Assembly: GCF_010183535.1 (NCBI RefSeq)
Contig: NC_071330.1
Span: forward strand, 2,833,717-2,897,716
From: Caenorhabditis remanei
Taxonomy: Eukaryota; Nematoda; Chromadorea; Rhabditida; Rhabditidae
Direction of reading: 5' to 3'
Length of the DNA stretch: 64,000 bases
Shown here: in pieces, positions 11,701 to 24,300 of the stretch
How positions within the stretch are numbered: position 1 is the stretch's first letter
Layout of the letters: each line of letters opens with the position of its first letter
Made by a program: the position numbers and the translations under genes
Notes under the pieces: model-generated
The model's input: the letters and a program-made list of their open reading frames with translations, nothing else
The model's database searches: none
Told to the model about the DNA's origin: nothing

Positions 11701-14700
11701 GGCCACGCCCCTTTTCGTTTTGAACAAACTCACTTCAGATAAATAAATTCGATATTCGTCGGGTCCAACTCGATACCAAATCTCTGTCGAGCCTTCAGAA
11801 GAATCTGTTCCTTCGTGGCGTCGGTATCTCCAGAATAGACATAATATTTGTGAGTCGGGTATCTGAAATAAGAGTGGGCATGTTGTTTGCCGTCAGTTTT
11901 TGTTCTGTTTTGGGAAATAATAATAGTGATATTGAGAAAATGAGTTCTCAAGGGATTATATAGTGGCCGGTACTAGAAAACAGTACTAATAAGAACAAAG
12001 ACAGAACTAGCAATATATTCAGAGAATTGGAAACTGATTTTGTTCAAAAACTATCACGGAACATTGAAAAATTCCAACAAAAAAAACCTTCTTTCTGAAA
12101 AATCGCTCAAAATCCCAAAAAAAGAAGATTTTTCTCGGTTTCAAATAGGATTTTCACTGTTTAGAACAGGATTTGAGAAGAAAGATCGTCTTTTTGTTAA
12201 TATTTACACTTTTTGAGAAAAATATAATTATCTGCAAGTTATGTCTGAAAGCTATTTAAAAAATGCCAAAACTCGTTCTTCTTGCTGTGCTTTTAATATT
12301 AAATTCCATTCAAAACGAACATATTTTTTTCAGGAAATTTCGAATGAAAAATGAACCTTCGCACGGTCTCCTACGCGTAAAAAATTCTAAATAATTTTCC
12401 ACATCATCTGACCTTTCACGCTGAGTTTTGTCCTTGGCTATCTTTGAGAAAGAAAGTAGGGCAATTGTTTGAAACGCTCTAGCTTCACGGAAAAGTATCA
12501 ACTTGACTGGAAGTTTTCAAAACGAATAGAGGAAAAAAAACCCTACATTTTGATATGCAATAGTAATATGAACTTAGCCTTTGGAAACCAGTGAACGAGA
12601 AACAGAAAAACTGAGAAACTTGACCGAATTTGAGAGATGTAATCGACTATTTGTTATTCATGCGCTATAATTTTGTTGAACATGTTTTTAGTGATCGCTT
12701 AGTTCTGAAAAACCGTCCGGAAATCTTTTTATGTTCCTATACACTCCGTTCTCAACCAATATTCAGTCAGCTGAGATACTGTGTACCTAATTACTATATT
12801 TGATTAAAAACTGTTTCCATGGGGTTGTAGAGATTCTTGATTTGATCATTATTCAAGTGGAATGAATCTTCCTAGAGCAAAACCAAAAAAGCAGATCCCA
12901 ATTTTCGATGACAGTTCAAAATGGCAAATTTTCTGCACATTTTCCGTTTTTTCTCAAGAATTAGGTCAAAGTTCAAAAATGTGGCGCCTTGCAAAGATTC
13001 TAAATTTTATTCTGATTCGAATGAGCCATAAATCGAGAAATTTCGTTGGAAAATAAAAAAGTTGATCTAGTTTTAAGATGTTCCATCGACTGAGTAGTAA
13101 TTCTTATATATGCATCTACTTTTTTATTTTTCAACGAAAATTCTTGATTTATGGCTCATTCGAATCAGAATAAAACTTAGAAACTTCGCATGGGGCCAGT
13201 TTTTTGATTTTTCATTTTGTTTTCAAGATATTTGCCAAAAGGTGCGAAAAAATCGTATTTTTGTACTGAAATTGAATTTTTGAATCAACTTTTTCAGTTT
13301 TTGCCTAAAATCAAAATTTCAAGGTGCAAACTGATTAATTTCAGATTCTCTAAAAACTCATGGCAGGCGATTTTTGAAATACATCGTAATTAGGTCATTG
13401 ACAGTGTAAAATCATCATATTATCTACATAATTCCTGATTTTTTCCTCCTTCTGATGATCTTCTGAACGATTTCGGTTCAGAGAATTGTTACGGTAGGCT
13501 TCATTAACAGCCTTCCATCCAATCCTGAACGAAAAGTAGACTACATCTCCGAAAACGGGTCATAACAATCCATTCGATTACACAAGATATATTGAGCTCC
13601 ATAGACAGCAAAAATATATGTTTAATATATGAAAATGCTGGAAATGTCTTCCTCCATCTATTTTTTATAAAAATCAATCAAAATCCTGCTTCTTCCAGGT
13701 CACCAGATCGTTTAAAATTACGTTATAAAAGAGAAAACGAGAGATAAAAATCACTGTGAGAGACGCAGACGACGTGCAAATTAATAAAAATTTTCACGTG
13801 TAGGAGACCGTGCCTTCGCGAAATTTCGGAGTCTTTGAACAAGAGTTGAGCGGAATTCGGTTTTTGGAGTGGCGGAAAGCGGAATGAAAAAAGTGCCAAA
13901 AAGCGGAAGGCGGAATAACAAGTAATTTAAAAAAAAAATATTTTATTCTTATTTTGTTGTAAAAAGCCCTTAAAATGGTTAAATTTGTCCTAAATGTTGC
14001 TTTTTTCGTTAAAAACTGATAGTTTTGCTGCAAAAAATCTCAAAAATTCAGTAAATTGGAGTAGGCGAACAAAGTTTTCAAGATGATATCCTCTAGGCGG
14101 AAGGCGGAATTCCGCTCAACTCTGGTTTGAACAATAGAAGAGCAAGCCCTACTTATAAAGGTTTTACAGTTAAATTTTTTTTTAAATTTTAAAGTTCGGT
14201 TTATATTAGTCGAGCTTTTTTATAACAACTACGCCCCACCGCAATTTATTCTCCTTATATTTCGAAAGTTTTTTGTATGAAAAAATGTGTTATGAAAACT
14301 GCGAATACAGTTCAAAAACTGTAAAAATCTGAGTCGCCGCGAGAAAAAACTCTGCGTCTCTCGCCGATACCTCAGACAACTCGGTATTAATCTAATTCAA
14401 GTAAATTTAGAGACTAACGCGACCCAGTTAGATTGACCCACAGTCTAATTAGACTAACATTTTGTCTAATTAGACTACAATTTTGTCTAATCCAAATAAC
14501 ATACAATCTAATTAGACTTGCCTGTCTAATTAGACTTTAAAACTGTCAATTTAGACTTTAAAACTGTCTATTTAGACTTTAAAACTGTCTATTTAGACTT
14601 TAAAACTGTCTATTTAGACTTTAAAAACGAGCTAATCTAACTAGATTGTATTTAGATTGCTATTATGTCTAATTAGACTTCGGTTGTCTAATTAGACTAA

Positions 14701-15087
14701 CATCGAGTTGCCTGAGACTCTCGCGTTTGCGATGGGGCGTAATTGTGCTCGACCAAATAATTGTACCAAACTTTAAAAATATGTTTTTGAAAAGTGCACA
14801 TTTTTGATAAAAACCCCCCAATTCCTTACTTTTTCTGCATCGTCCGTATCGCCGCCCACAACACTCGTTCACCACCTCCGCCTGCATTACAGTACGGATG
14901 GAAGAATCCGATTGTCTTTGATTTTCTAAAATTCATTTTATTATAAATTGAAATTTCACAATGTTTCAAACCTCCGTGTATCTGATATCAATTTGAATGG
15001 GATGACGAGAAGAGCGACGGTAAGAGGGATCAGATAGAGAATCGTTGTGATGAGATTACATAGTACAGATGGCTCCGTCTCCGACAT
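8745..15087 (-). CDS. algn-11: ALG11 alpha-1,2-mannosyltransferase
   Basis: Eight exons on the minus strand: 15087-14972, 14925-14830, 11862-11734, 11415-11121, 10569-10493, 10443-10333, 9796-9523 and 9038-8745. All phases join, giving 463 residues. ALG11 adds the fourth and fifth mannoses to the dolichol-linked N-glycan precursor on the cytosolic face of the ER. A membrane segment spans about residues 12-32. The motif [18 protein letters not shown] follows, then [14 protein letters not shown] and [12 protein letters not shown], then [16 protein letters not shown]. The GT4 donor-site EX7E motif is at residues 378-386 in [15 protein letters not shown], followed by SGGPKMDIV. Intron 2 is nearly 3 kb and is made largely of inserted repeats; several other introns also carry them. 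Confidence 0.97.
9930..10208. repeat. TTAGC-ended palindromic element, interrupted
   Basis: A hairpin element in algn-11 intron 6 with ends near TTAGCATGAAACGCTTCTTAC and GTAAGAACAGTGCCGAGCTAA and inner arms CGTGCTCTACCGAAA and GAGCGCAGTTGTAAG. Its right arm is split by another element at 10055-10185. Confidence 0.8.
10055..10185. mobile_element. hAT-like MITE with GGAAGTC interior, nested
   Basis: The ends are CAGAGTTGCGCGGAA and TTCCGCGCAACTCTG around repeated GGAAGTC motifs; length 131 bp. The perfect 8-bp duplication GTGCCGAG flanks it at 10047-10054 and 10186-10193. The target was the right arm of a TTAGC-type palindrome, so this insertion is the younger of the two. Confidence 0.9.
11441..11674. 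repeat. Long hairpin in algn-11 intron 3
   Basis: The arms are about 100 bp and nearly complementary: the left contains CAGCGCGTTTGCTTTCATTC and the right its inverse GAATGAAAGCAAACGCGCTC. ATTTCACCC/GGGTGAAAT lies near the loop. It is non-coding and typical of a foldback MITE. Confidence 0.8.
12350..13820. mobile_element. 1.4-kb inverted-repeat element in algn-11 intron 2
   Basis: The left end contains GCACGGTCTCCTACGCGTAA (from 12361) and the right end its imperfect inverse TTCACGTGTAGGAGACCGTGC (ending 13813). The interior holds a second hairpin, arms about 12991-13057 and 13116-13195, with TCTGATTCGAATGAGCCATA and its inverse. I see no transposase ORF. Target duplication not determined. 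Confidence 0.55.
13841..14124. mobile_element. hAT-like MITE with GGCGGAA interior
   Basis: The left end AAGAGTTGAGCGGAATT and right end AATTCCGCTCAACTCTG are inverted, with one substitution in the first base. The flanks CTTTGAAC (13833-13840) and GTTTGAAC (14125-14132) match at 7 of 8 positions. Interior motifs are GGCGGAAAGCGGAA and AGGCGGAAGGCGGAA. Confidence 0.75.
14371..14716. repeat. GTCTAATTAGAC array with inverted ends, nested
   Basis: The ends CTCAGACAACTCG and CGAGTTGCCTGAG flank a dense array of TCTAATTAGAC palindromes and five near-identical TTTAGACTTTAAAACTGTC units. The element splits a copy of the CGCCGATAC...TCTCGCG repeat family seen intact near 5620, so it is an insertion. 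The direct duplication seems to be only about two bases (AC). Confidence 0.7.
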
Positions 15088-15246
15088 TTCATTTGTGGGA
15101 GGACGCTGCAAGGAGTAATTTTACTAATTGGGAATCGATGGGAATGTGAAACCGATAGAAATATATCTGGAGGAGGTAGAAACAACAATGTACTCTAGGC
15201 TGAAGGCGGAATAAAAAAATTTCGGCGAAAGGTAGAAGGAAAAAAG

Positions 15247-15594
15247 CATACTTGCAAACTGGGCCGGCTCGTAACTCGCGTCAAACTGAGTATTATGAGC
15301 TGAAAAATATACCAAAATGTAGATCTCGGCAAGCTCTATATCTCTGATCTACTACGGGTCGGATTGTTACTCGTTAATGTGCCGCGGGCCGGGAAAAAGT
15401 GCCAAAACACGCAAAAATGGCCAAAAAGGCATTCTAGCCCGGCCCGCGGCCCATTAACGAATAGCCATCCGGCCCGTAGTACGTCACGGACATAGAACTC
15501 GTCGAGGTCTACATTTTGGTATATTTTTCAGCCCATAACATTGAGTTTAACGCAAGTTACGCACCGGCCCGTGTCGGCCCGGTTTGCAAGTATG
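15247..15594. mobile_element. GGCCCG-type hAT-like MITE
   Basis: The ends CATACTTGCAAACTGGGCC and GGCCCGGTTTGCAAGTATG are inverted. The inner arms carry CGTAACTCGCGTCAAA and ATACCAAAATGTAGATCTC, with the inverse on the other side. The flanks GAAAAAAG and GAGAAAAAAG are similar but not identical. The element lies inside a degenerate GGCGGAA-bearing repeat (about 15185-15640). Confidence 0.75.
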
Positions 15595-15992
15595 GAGAAA
15601 AAAGTGGCGGAGAGCGGTAGGCGGAATTCGACCTCGGTCAGCTCAATCTTGTATTAAAATTCCAAAAATAACAATATTTCAGCATATTAAGAACTAAAAA
15701 TACAAGGAAACCCATTTAGAGGGGAATTTCGGGAATATGCTTCAGAATGTTTAGAACTAATATGAGCATTTTGTGATATTCGGAAAATTGTGAAAAGTTT
15801 CAAAGTGACTAGGTCAGTGGTCGAAAGCTGAAAACTTTTCCATCGACAGCCCCACGTTAACTTTCTTCTCATTTTTTACAAAAAACTTTACTGTGAGAAA
15901 AAAAAAGTTTAGCCAAGGATTTTCAAGTTGTGGGCGGAGCTTAAATTGCAAGCGGCGCGGTTCTTAATTAGTAAAAAAAACAACTGGAATTA

Positions 15993-16112
15993 GAGCCGCG
16001 TTCTACCGAAACCGATGAAAATAGTGTGCGAGATTGAGAGACTCAGAGAAAAAGAGACAATTCTCACGGGGATTTCGGCGGAGCGCAGTTGTAAGAACTG
16101 TGTCGAGGTTAA
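15993..16112. repeat. Palindromic GCGCTCTA-family repeat
   Basis: The arms GCCGCGTTCTACCGAAACCG and GGATTTCGGCGGAGCGCAGT surround the core GAGATTGAGAGACTCAGAG. Same family as the copies at 20.6, 22.0 and 22.6 kb. Confidence 0.75.
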
Positions 16113-16939
16113 TAAAGTTAGAAACCCATTGAAGACGAAAACGTCGGATTGATGCACGGTTTCTATGAAAATCATGCCGCAAAACTGCAAAAAAAAAACC
16201 AAATAACGCCCGAACTCCTTAATATCAAATTTCCAAGTCTCATATTTTTTCCAAACGCTCAGAGACCATATCAAAATCATTTTTAATGTTAATAAAAATG
16301 AAATGAGAATAAATTGTGTGTGTATGGGAATGGAGTAAGAGAGAGAGAGCCAATGTGCGTCATTCATCCAATCCGGGTTGGTTTAGAGAGATGGAGAAAA
16401 AAATAAATAGAGCCGGGGGTGGGGGAGAAGAGGACAACTGGAAAAAGGCGAAAATGTTCGTGAATGTTTGTTGGAAGGGCGGGAAATAGAAAATAGAAGA
16501 AGAAAAGAAGACGTTGTATGCGTCTGTGTGTGTGTGTGCTAGTTGGGGGAGAATAAGGAGAGAAGAAGCAGAAGGGAAAAGAGAGAGAGAGAGATAGAGA
16601 GAGAGATAGAGAGTGGGAGAGAGGGACAGTTAATTAGACAAATCAATTGAGAATTTCATCTGTTTTTTGTTGTTTTTAGGGGAAAGGAGATGGAGAAACG
16701 GGGCAGGAGGAGGAGGAGCTGGAGTATATAGCTATATATATAGTAATGGGAATATTTATAAATACTGACTATAAGTAATGAGCCGGAAGTACGAGAGACT
16801 TTGTTAAAAACGATCAAAACCGAGATTGGGTTTTTCAACAGAAGTATTTTTTATTTTAATTCCAGATTCCGATATGTCAGACAATTCTAAAAAACGTTCA
16901 TCATTGAAGCATATGCTAAAAATCGCTCCAAACACCATA

Positions 16940-17209
16940 AATTCCCGTTCTCCTGACTCAAAAGAAGCCTAGGTGGAAGAGTTTTTTCACGCAGCCGTGT
17001 AGTCCTCTCGGAAAAGTATCTGTTCAATTCCTTATTTTCTCACATTTTCTCACAAACTTCATAGTTTTTTTTGTGATATAATTGTGAAAAACCACGAACG
17101 TTTGTTGGAAAAAAGGAGGAAACGAGGAACAGAGCAAAAATTTTGTCCGAGAGGACTACACGAAAAACTCTTCCACCTAGGCTCATTTTGAGTCAGGATA
17201 ACGGGAATT
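16940..17209. repeat. Foldback element, about 270 bp
   Basis: The left arm begins AATTCCCGTTCTCCTGACTC and runs through GCCTAGGTGGAAGAGTTTTT and TGTAGTCCTCTCGG. The right arm has the inverse order, ending TGAGTCAGGATAACGGGAATT. The arms are about 70 bp each. Confidence 0.8.
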
Positions 17210-17421
17210 GTAGCGTTTATAGCGACGAGGAAAGAGTTTTCTCGAGACCGTCGGTTTAGAAATCCAAACTGAAAAGTTCGGTCAGTACTGTTCGGCCATC
17301 ATTTTGAAATTTTGAGCAGTTTTCAAGTTGAAAATTTACAGTTTCTGAATTTTGAAGGGATTTTGAACAAATTGTATATAAATCTCTATTTATACATTTT
17401 TAAACAAAATTCAATAAATAC

Positions 17422-17730
17422 CATACTTGTCAAGGGCCGGGCTTTTTTTTCAAAACTTCCGGCCCGGCCCGTCAGGCCCGTCTTTTTAGAGGGAATTTTT
17501 TTCCAAATTTTTTTCAAATTTTTTCCCAACTTTGATTAAAGGTGTACTAAGATGAACTCTGATCATGAATAAAGTATGAAAAAACGAGTAAATTAGAAAA
17601 CTTTTCCGCATGAAAAATTGAAAAATGAAAAAAATTTTGAAAATTTTTCTCAAAAATCCCATATCCCTGACAAGACGGGCCGGGCCCGGGCCGAAGCTTT
17701 TCCGGCCCGGCCCGTCATTTGACAAGTATG
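17422..17730. mobile_element. GGCCCG-type hAT-like MITE
   Basis: The ends CATACTTGTCAAGGGCCGGGC and GGCCCGTCATTTGACAAGTATG are inverted. The perfect 8-bp duplication ATAAATAC is at 17414-17421 and 17731-17738. The interior is AT-rich and non-coding. Confidence 0.85.
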
Positions 17731-18339
17731 ATAAATACTTCAAAATTGAGGGAAGGAAACCAACAACGACTAGCTTCTCTCCCCTGATAAAATCAGCTCT
17801 TCCTCCATTTTTTTTTGTTTTCAAAAACAGACCTGCCGTCCGTCTCCACTAATTGGCAGGTATTCCGCTACTCTCCCAGAGGACTTATTATACGAATACC
17901 GAAATCATGATATTCTGTGATTATACACACTCTATTTTCATAGAAAAGATTTCGAAGGAGTGGGAAAAAAAAATCAATTTCTCTAATCATTTCGTAATTA
18001 GTTTCGTCAACTCGTACTCAACTCAAAATGACATATTTATCCCTTTCTCTGCGTAGGAAAATATAAAATTCTTCATTTGCAAAAAAAAAACGAGAAGGAG
18101 TGTCAGGAGAGAGGATGATACATGCTTGATTAGATGACGTTTGATCTAATTTTATCTCTATAGCTTTTAGGATGGAAAAGAGTAGACAAATATCTGTTTT
18201 TTTTTCAATTAATGAAAATTGTTTGTGTTCGTTTTATAGCAAAACGTAGTGGGGGCGGAGTCTGGAAACTAAAACTCAAAAAAATACGATTTTTACCTCG
18301 AAAAATGCATCAGTACTGGCCGAACTTTCTAGTTTGGGA

Positions 18340-18810
18340 TTCTAGGCCAGCGGTAGAAGTTTCCTGTGGCCTAGAAACCCAAAACAGAAAAACTCGGCCA
18401 GGGAAAAAAAACTAGTCCCCGAGCTCAAAAAACGTCCGAAAATTCCCAAAAGTCGCGGAAAGCACTCAAAATCACCGGTGGCCAATTTTTCTGACTCGTG
18501 GCCTAGAAAACCAAATTTTGCAAAAACTAGTCCCCGAGCTCAAAAAACCGTCCGTAAAATGCTCAAAAGTCGCGAAAATCGCTCAAAATCACCGGTGGCC
18601 GAGTTTTCCACCTGGTGGCCTAGAAAACCAAAATTTGAAAAAAAAAACTCGGCCACACTCCAAATTTGAAGTTTTTGAGCACTTTTTCCGATTTTTGTCA
18701 AGAAAAACTTCAAATTTCTCAAAATTTCACCTAAAATCGTTAAAATAAGCGACGACCGTTCCCAAAACGTCGGTGGGCGAGGTTTTTTGTCACATGGCCT
18801 AGAAAACTCA
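18340..18810. repeat. GTGGCCTAGAAA repeat cluster
   Basis: Several diverged units carry GTGGCCTAGAAAACCAAA and ACTAGTCCCCGAGCTCAAAA, each followed by CTCAAAATCACCGGTGGCC. Similar AGGCCACNNNTCGAA motifs occur at about 26830-26940. Confidence 0.65.
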
Positions 18811-20475
18811 CTGCACGTCAGTCGTATTTTTTGAGTTTTGAATCTCTAATTGCGAATCTTAGACTAGAAAACTAGGAAAACATCGGTTATTTTGTGCAAA
18901 AAAGGTTATTCGCGGGGGGTGAGAAAAGTCGAATGCGTGACGAGAAACGGAAGTGACCACAGATTAGTGGAAATAGTAAACAAAGGAGGAGGGAGGATGA
19001 CGGAGGCGTTTTGAATACGAAGATGACTAGAAATTTCATCTGAAATTATTGTAGGAAGGGAAATAATTAGTCATATTCTCACATAGTGAGTGACGTTAGT
19101 CGTTTAGCTAGGTTATTTTCGAAAAAAATTCATATTCGTCATTTTTCCTGTAGACAATAATGAAATTAGTGAAATAATAAGGTCAGGCATCAAGAATCGA
19201 AGAACACGAGCACATTTCGAAGCTGGGGGACTCTGAATCATCGGAACTAATTTCAGAATAAAAGTTGGGAAGGGAAAAATAGAGCGAAATGTAGCTCTCG
19301 GAAATTTCTATAGATCTAACTAACCTAGGTCAGATTTATATAGGTGATTTTAAGTCTGGAATTTCAGAAATTTTCTGCTCGGATTTTTTTTGTTTTTTTT
19401 TTAATTCTAGGTCGAAAAGTTTTTGGCATTTTTGAAAAATTTCGAGAATTTAGAGTAAAAGTGCTTAACTTATCATACATATTCATATTTTGATTGAAAG
19501 TTTTCAAAAACATTCCAAAAAATTTCAAAAATAAATTCAAAATTTCAAAATTTTGATGGCATGTTTCAAAACGGGCCGAGAAAATTTTTGATTTTGATTT
19601 CGCTTTGAAAACATTTGATCTGGCGCACATTTGACGCGTTTTCCGAAAAAAAGGCGAAAATTAATAGATTTTGTAGGTTTCTTGACCAAAATTGACTGAT
19701 TTTCTCAAAATTTCTAACTAAACTTGGTTTAAATCACGGTTTTCGCTGGAAAAATGCCAAATGTTGACACTTTTCGACGAAAATTCAGAGAAAAAAGAAC
19801 GAAAAACATTAATGTTTACTACAAAAAATTCTCGTTTAAAGTCCAACTTTCCAATCGATTTTCTGTCATCTCTGTTTTTTTTTCGTCGCCTTTGTGAGAA
19901 AAAAACAGAAACTAGAAGAAAAAAATTACGAAATATCTACATTTTCAAAAATAAGTATTTCTCTTCTTTTCTCATGAAAACAAGACTAATTAAGCAGGCA
20001 TTAGCATATGAAAAACAGAGTCGAAATGAGATGAAGAAAAACTGAAATTATGTATATTCAGTCAGTCGGGGTTGGTTGGCAGTGTGTGTGTATATTTAGA
20101 TTCCGAAACGGATATCTATCTCATTTTTGGCAAGAAAATGAGAGGGAGAGAGAGTGAATTTGCAACGTGGAGAGGGAGAAAAGAAGAAAGGGAAAGGAGG
20201 AAAAGGGGGGAGGAAGGAACATGTGGAGGTAGAAGGATGGAAGAGAAATATCAGGGGGACTAGGATCACTAGAGAGTTCGGCCATCTGAAGGAGATTCGA
20301 ATTATAGGAACAGGTTTTTTCTCTTTTTTTTCTAACATTTTTGTTTGGAATTATTTAATTTTGTGAAAAACATATCGATAATTAACTAGTTTTATTATCA
20401 ATTTTCGCAAAGTATTTTGCTTTTTTTTGTGTAAAAACTTACAAAAAACAACTATTTTTGTACTAACGAAGCTCA

Positions 20476-20745
20476 GTTCTTGCAATCGCGCTCCACTGCT
20501 AATTTTCCCTGAGTCTCTCTCTCTTTCTCGCACAATTTTCTTCAGTTTCAGCAGAGTACAGTTGTAAGATTCAATAAAAATTGCGATTTTTGTGCTATCA
20601 GCACGGCACGCTGCTTACAACCGCGCTCTACCGAAACCGATGAAAAGAGTGTGCGAAATCGAGAGACTCAGAGAAAAAGAGACAGTTTTCAAGGGTATCT
20701 CGGTGGAGCGCGGTTGTAACAACTGTGCCGAGCTTATAACAATAA
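20476..20745. repeat. Two adjacent palindromic GCGCTCTA-family repeats
   Basis: The first copy (about 20476-20568) is truncated. The second (about 20598-20740) has ends CAGCACGGCACGCTGCTTAC and GTAACAACTGTGCCGAGCTTA and inner arms ACCGCGCTCTACCGAAACCG and TCGGTGGAGCGCGGTTGTAA. Confidence 0.8.
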
Positions 20746-21384
20746 ATGTTTGAAATTTAAAAATTTTTGTGCTATTTTTCGTTTGTAAAACGAAAATTTA
20801 TGATTTTATATGGAATTTCCTACCCTAAAAGTCAGAAATAACACTACTGAACTTATGAATTGATCGTTTAAACAGGAAAAATATTTGTAAATATTTTTCT
20901 ATGATGTCACAAAATTGTTTTTGAACTAAATAGAAAATAAATCGAATTGAGACGGATAGCAGCAGTGGAATTAATTAATTAGAGTTATAAAATGATATAA
21001 AATCACGAAAAAAATTCTATCTGTTTTTTAGTAAAAAATTGTAAAAATTGGCGAAAATTGAATAAAAAATTAACTTTAAAATTCAAAAACACATCAAATT
21101 TTACGGAAAAATACACAAGTTTTTCAGCACACCACCACGTAAAAATGCAGAAAATTACTGTAGTTACCGGCGAATTTTAAGATTTTCTTATTTTTCGAGC
21201 TGAAAATACACATTTTCCTCACTTTTTCACGTGAAAAAGAGGAAAAAAAGCAAAAATTGTATTTTTAAGCTTATAAAGAATAGTTTCCCGATCGAAAACT
21301 CACCTTAAAATGCAAAATTCGCCTCATTTTCGTTTAAACTTGCAAAAACTTGCAAAATCCTTCTAAAATCCTTATTTTTCAGCA

Positions 21385-24300
21385 ATGTTCCGTCGTCCAG
21401 ATGATGATGACGACGATTACAGTGGGCGAAAGGTGGTGAAACCGAAGCCGATCGCTGAGAAATACGCGAAAAAGTTGGGATCCGAGTTCGCAACCGGAAA
21501 AGTGAGTTTTATTTCAGGAATTTCCGTTGAAAACTTTAAAAACTCCTTAGATTCGCCCTTTTTTTTTCAAAATTTGAAAAAAAAACCGAAAAACCGAGTT
21601 TTCATTCGAAAATTGTTCTTGAAAATTATATGTTTAAAGTGTTTTACACATTTTAATTGCTCAAATCGAATTAAAATTCTAATTTCCAGACATTTGTGAC
21701 TGGAAGTGACAAGTCACAAAAAGATTTCTACGGCAGTCAACAAGTACGAAACGATGTGATGGGATCATCAGGTTCGGGGTCAACTCCATTGACTGAAGAT
21801 GAGAAAAATAAGTTGTCGGCGAAGATTCTGAAGGCGGAAATGAAGGGGGATACGGTAAGAATGATATGGAAGTTTTTTGAAAGCCTAAAATTTGAAAATG
21901 TTATTTTAAAAACTAAAATTTTTCTACACAAAGATCTAAAACCGGAAAATACGTTTCTGATCATAAAAAGTTCTGCAAATATTAGCTCAGCACAGTTCTT
22001 ACAACCGCGCTCCACCGAAATCCCCTTTAGAAATGACTCTTTTTCTCTGAGTCTCTCAATTTCTCCCGCAATTTTATTTGATTTCGGCAGGGCGCGGTTG
22101 TAAGAAGCGTGTCGTAGAAAATTTTCAAGGCCCGGCTTCAGAAAATGACCCTTTTTTCCAATGTTTTTTCGAAATTTTTTCAATTTTTCATCGAAAATGC
22201 GACCATTTTTGACTATTTCTCAGAATTTCTTCTAATTCTGAATGATAGTCGAAAATTTGACTTTTTTCGCGAAAAAATTCAAAATTTTGAAAAAAATTGG
22301 AAAAAATTTGAATGATTTGACTTTTGCGCCAATTTGCCCGGGTCTTCGGGCCGGCCCTTGACAACTATGAAATTCTGAGACAAAATTTCGTACAAAACGG
22401 TCTAAACGGATGGAAACTGTTTTTAAAATTTTGAGAAAATCAATTGTTTTTACTCAATAAAAGCCACAATTCAGTTTTTAATTTGTTTAATTTTTGTGTG
22501 GAAAATTCGAAAAAATGTATCAAAATACAATTGAATTAATGAAACCATGAATAGTCGTCTCATAATTTCAGACTAATATTAGCTCGGCACAGTTCTTACA
22601 ACTGCGCTCCACCGAATCGTCGTTGAAAAATGTCTCTTTTTCTCTGAGTCTCTCAATTTTGCACACTATTTTATTCGGTTTCGGTAGAGCGCGGTTGTAA
22701 GAAGCGTGCCGTGCTAATAAATCACAACATCATCAACGTTTTTGATTCCAGGATCTCGTGAAAAAGTTGAAACGAAAACTGGAATCAGGTGTATCCGGAG
22801 AAGACGAGCCACCGAAATCGCGTTCGAAGGATGTGACAATGATGAGAAGGGATCGAGAGGGAAACATCCTACCGGCCAGTAGTAGTAGTCGACGATCAGA
22901 TTCTGATAGACATGCAGAGGTAAAAATTGCAAAAACTACGAATTTGAGTTAAAACACCATTTTTTCTCTGAGATTTTCGCCAAATAAATATAAATTTTTT
23001 CCCAGGGTTCCTCCAGAATGCGACGTGAATATGAGAAATCACAGGATCTTGATTCAATGGTTCGCGAGGAGAAAACTGGAACAGCTGGTGACCAATTACG
23101 TCTTTTTGAGAAGCAATTGATTGTGAGTTTTTAGGCCACGCCCACTTTTATACAATTCCTCAATTTGCAGAAAAGCTCAAAAATCCGGCGTCACGACGAT
23201 GAAAGTGTGGATGATATAGCTGAAATGCAGAAAGGACGGAAGAAAACAGATGAGAAGGATAAGAAACGGAAGGAGAAAGAGGCGATTAAAGGTATTTTTG
23301 ATAGGATACTATTTTAGAGGGTTGTGATGGCTCTCTTGCCATTAATAGTTCGAAACGGTTGTAAAAGTTTCGTACATTTTCTGGATGTTTTCATTTATGA
23401 TTGGTAGAAATATCGCTGACTAGGGAATGTTGTGAGTGGGGTATGATGTTATAGCAAGTGAAAAGCTGAAAACACGTTATTTAATTATATGTTTTTCGTT
23501 TTTGCTACGGACCTTCACTGTTCGAGAAATTTAGGTCCGCCTTCCGTTATTTTAGGATTTTTTCCGCCTTCCGCCTAGACGATATCAGCTTGAAAAATTT
23601 GCTCGTCTACTCGAATTTACTGAGATTTTAAAAGATTTTTCGGCAGGAAAGCTATCAGTTTTTACCAAATCAACGAAATTTAGCACAAGTTTGTACGTTT
23701 TTAGGGACTTTTTACACCGAAATAAGGCCAAACCGTCTTTTTGATATCCTGGAAATCGGCATTAGGGCCTATTAACACTATCAATTTTGAAAATATCAAA
23801 AAATGTGTTTATTCGTTCTTAATTAGATACAATTAATGGCATACAGATATTTGTAATTACACTTCTAATCGTTGTCGATCGATCCTCCTCCTGCTCGATT
23901 CCTCAGGACCACCTCCTGAGACAGAGATCGTTTATCCATTCAGACATCGAATCGAATGATCCCCGAGGAGATGCCGATCCGATAGCTGAACGGATCCCTG
24001 AGAAACACCAATCGTCCTCAGGGAGATCTATCCAATCCCTCAGGACGTACTAGTCGTAAAGTACTACTCACTGAGGGATATGACTATTACAGTAACCCCC
24101 GTCTCGTTTATAAGGGCACACCTTCTCATGCGACAGACATCTCACGGGTTACGCCATCCTCTATGGGATACTGTGGGAGAAAGAGGCGGGGCTTGGGGTG
24201 TCTCGTGTGCAGATCCGCTCTACTGTACTCAACGGTTTAGCCTGAATACAAATCAAGAATTCAGAATGCCTATCGTGAGTAGTTTTTAAGGTTTGTTCTA

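Larger units (their letters stand above)
15088..21384. other. Divergent intergenic region, algn-11 / CWF19L2
   Basis: This 6.3-kb stretch holds regulatory DNA for both flanking genes, but I cannot place promoters. It contains repeats listed separately, a GA-rich run near 16580-16625 and a region of GTGGCCTAGAAA motifs at about 18340-18800. No ORF with convincing coding character or splice structure is seen. Confidence 0.6.
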
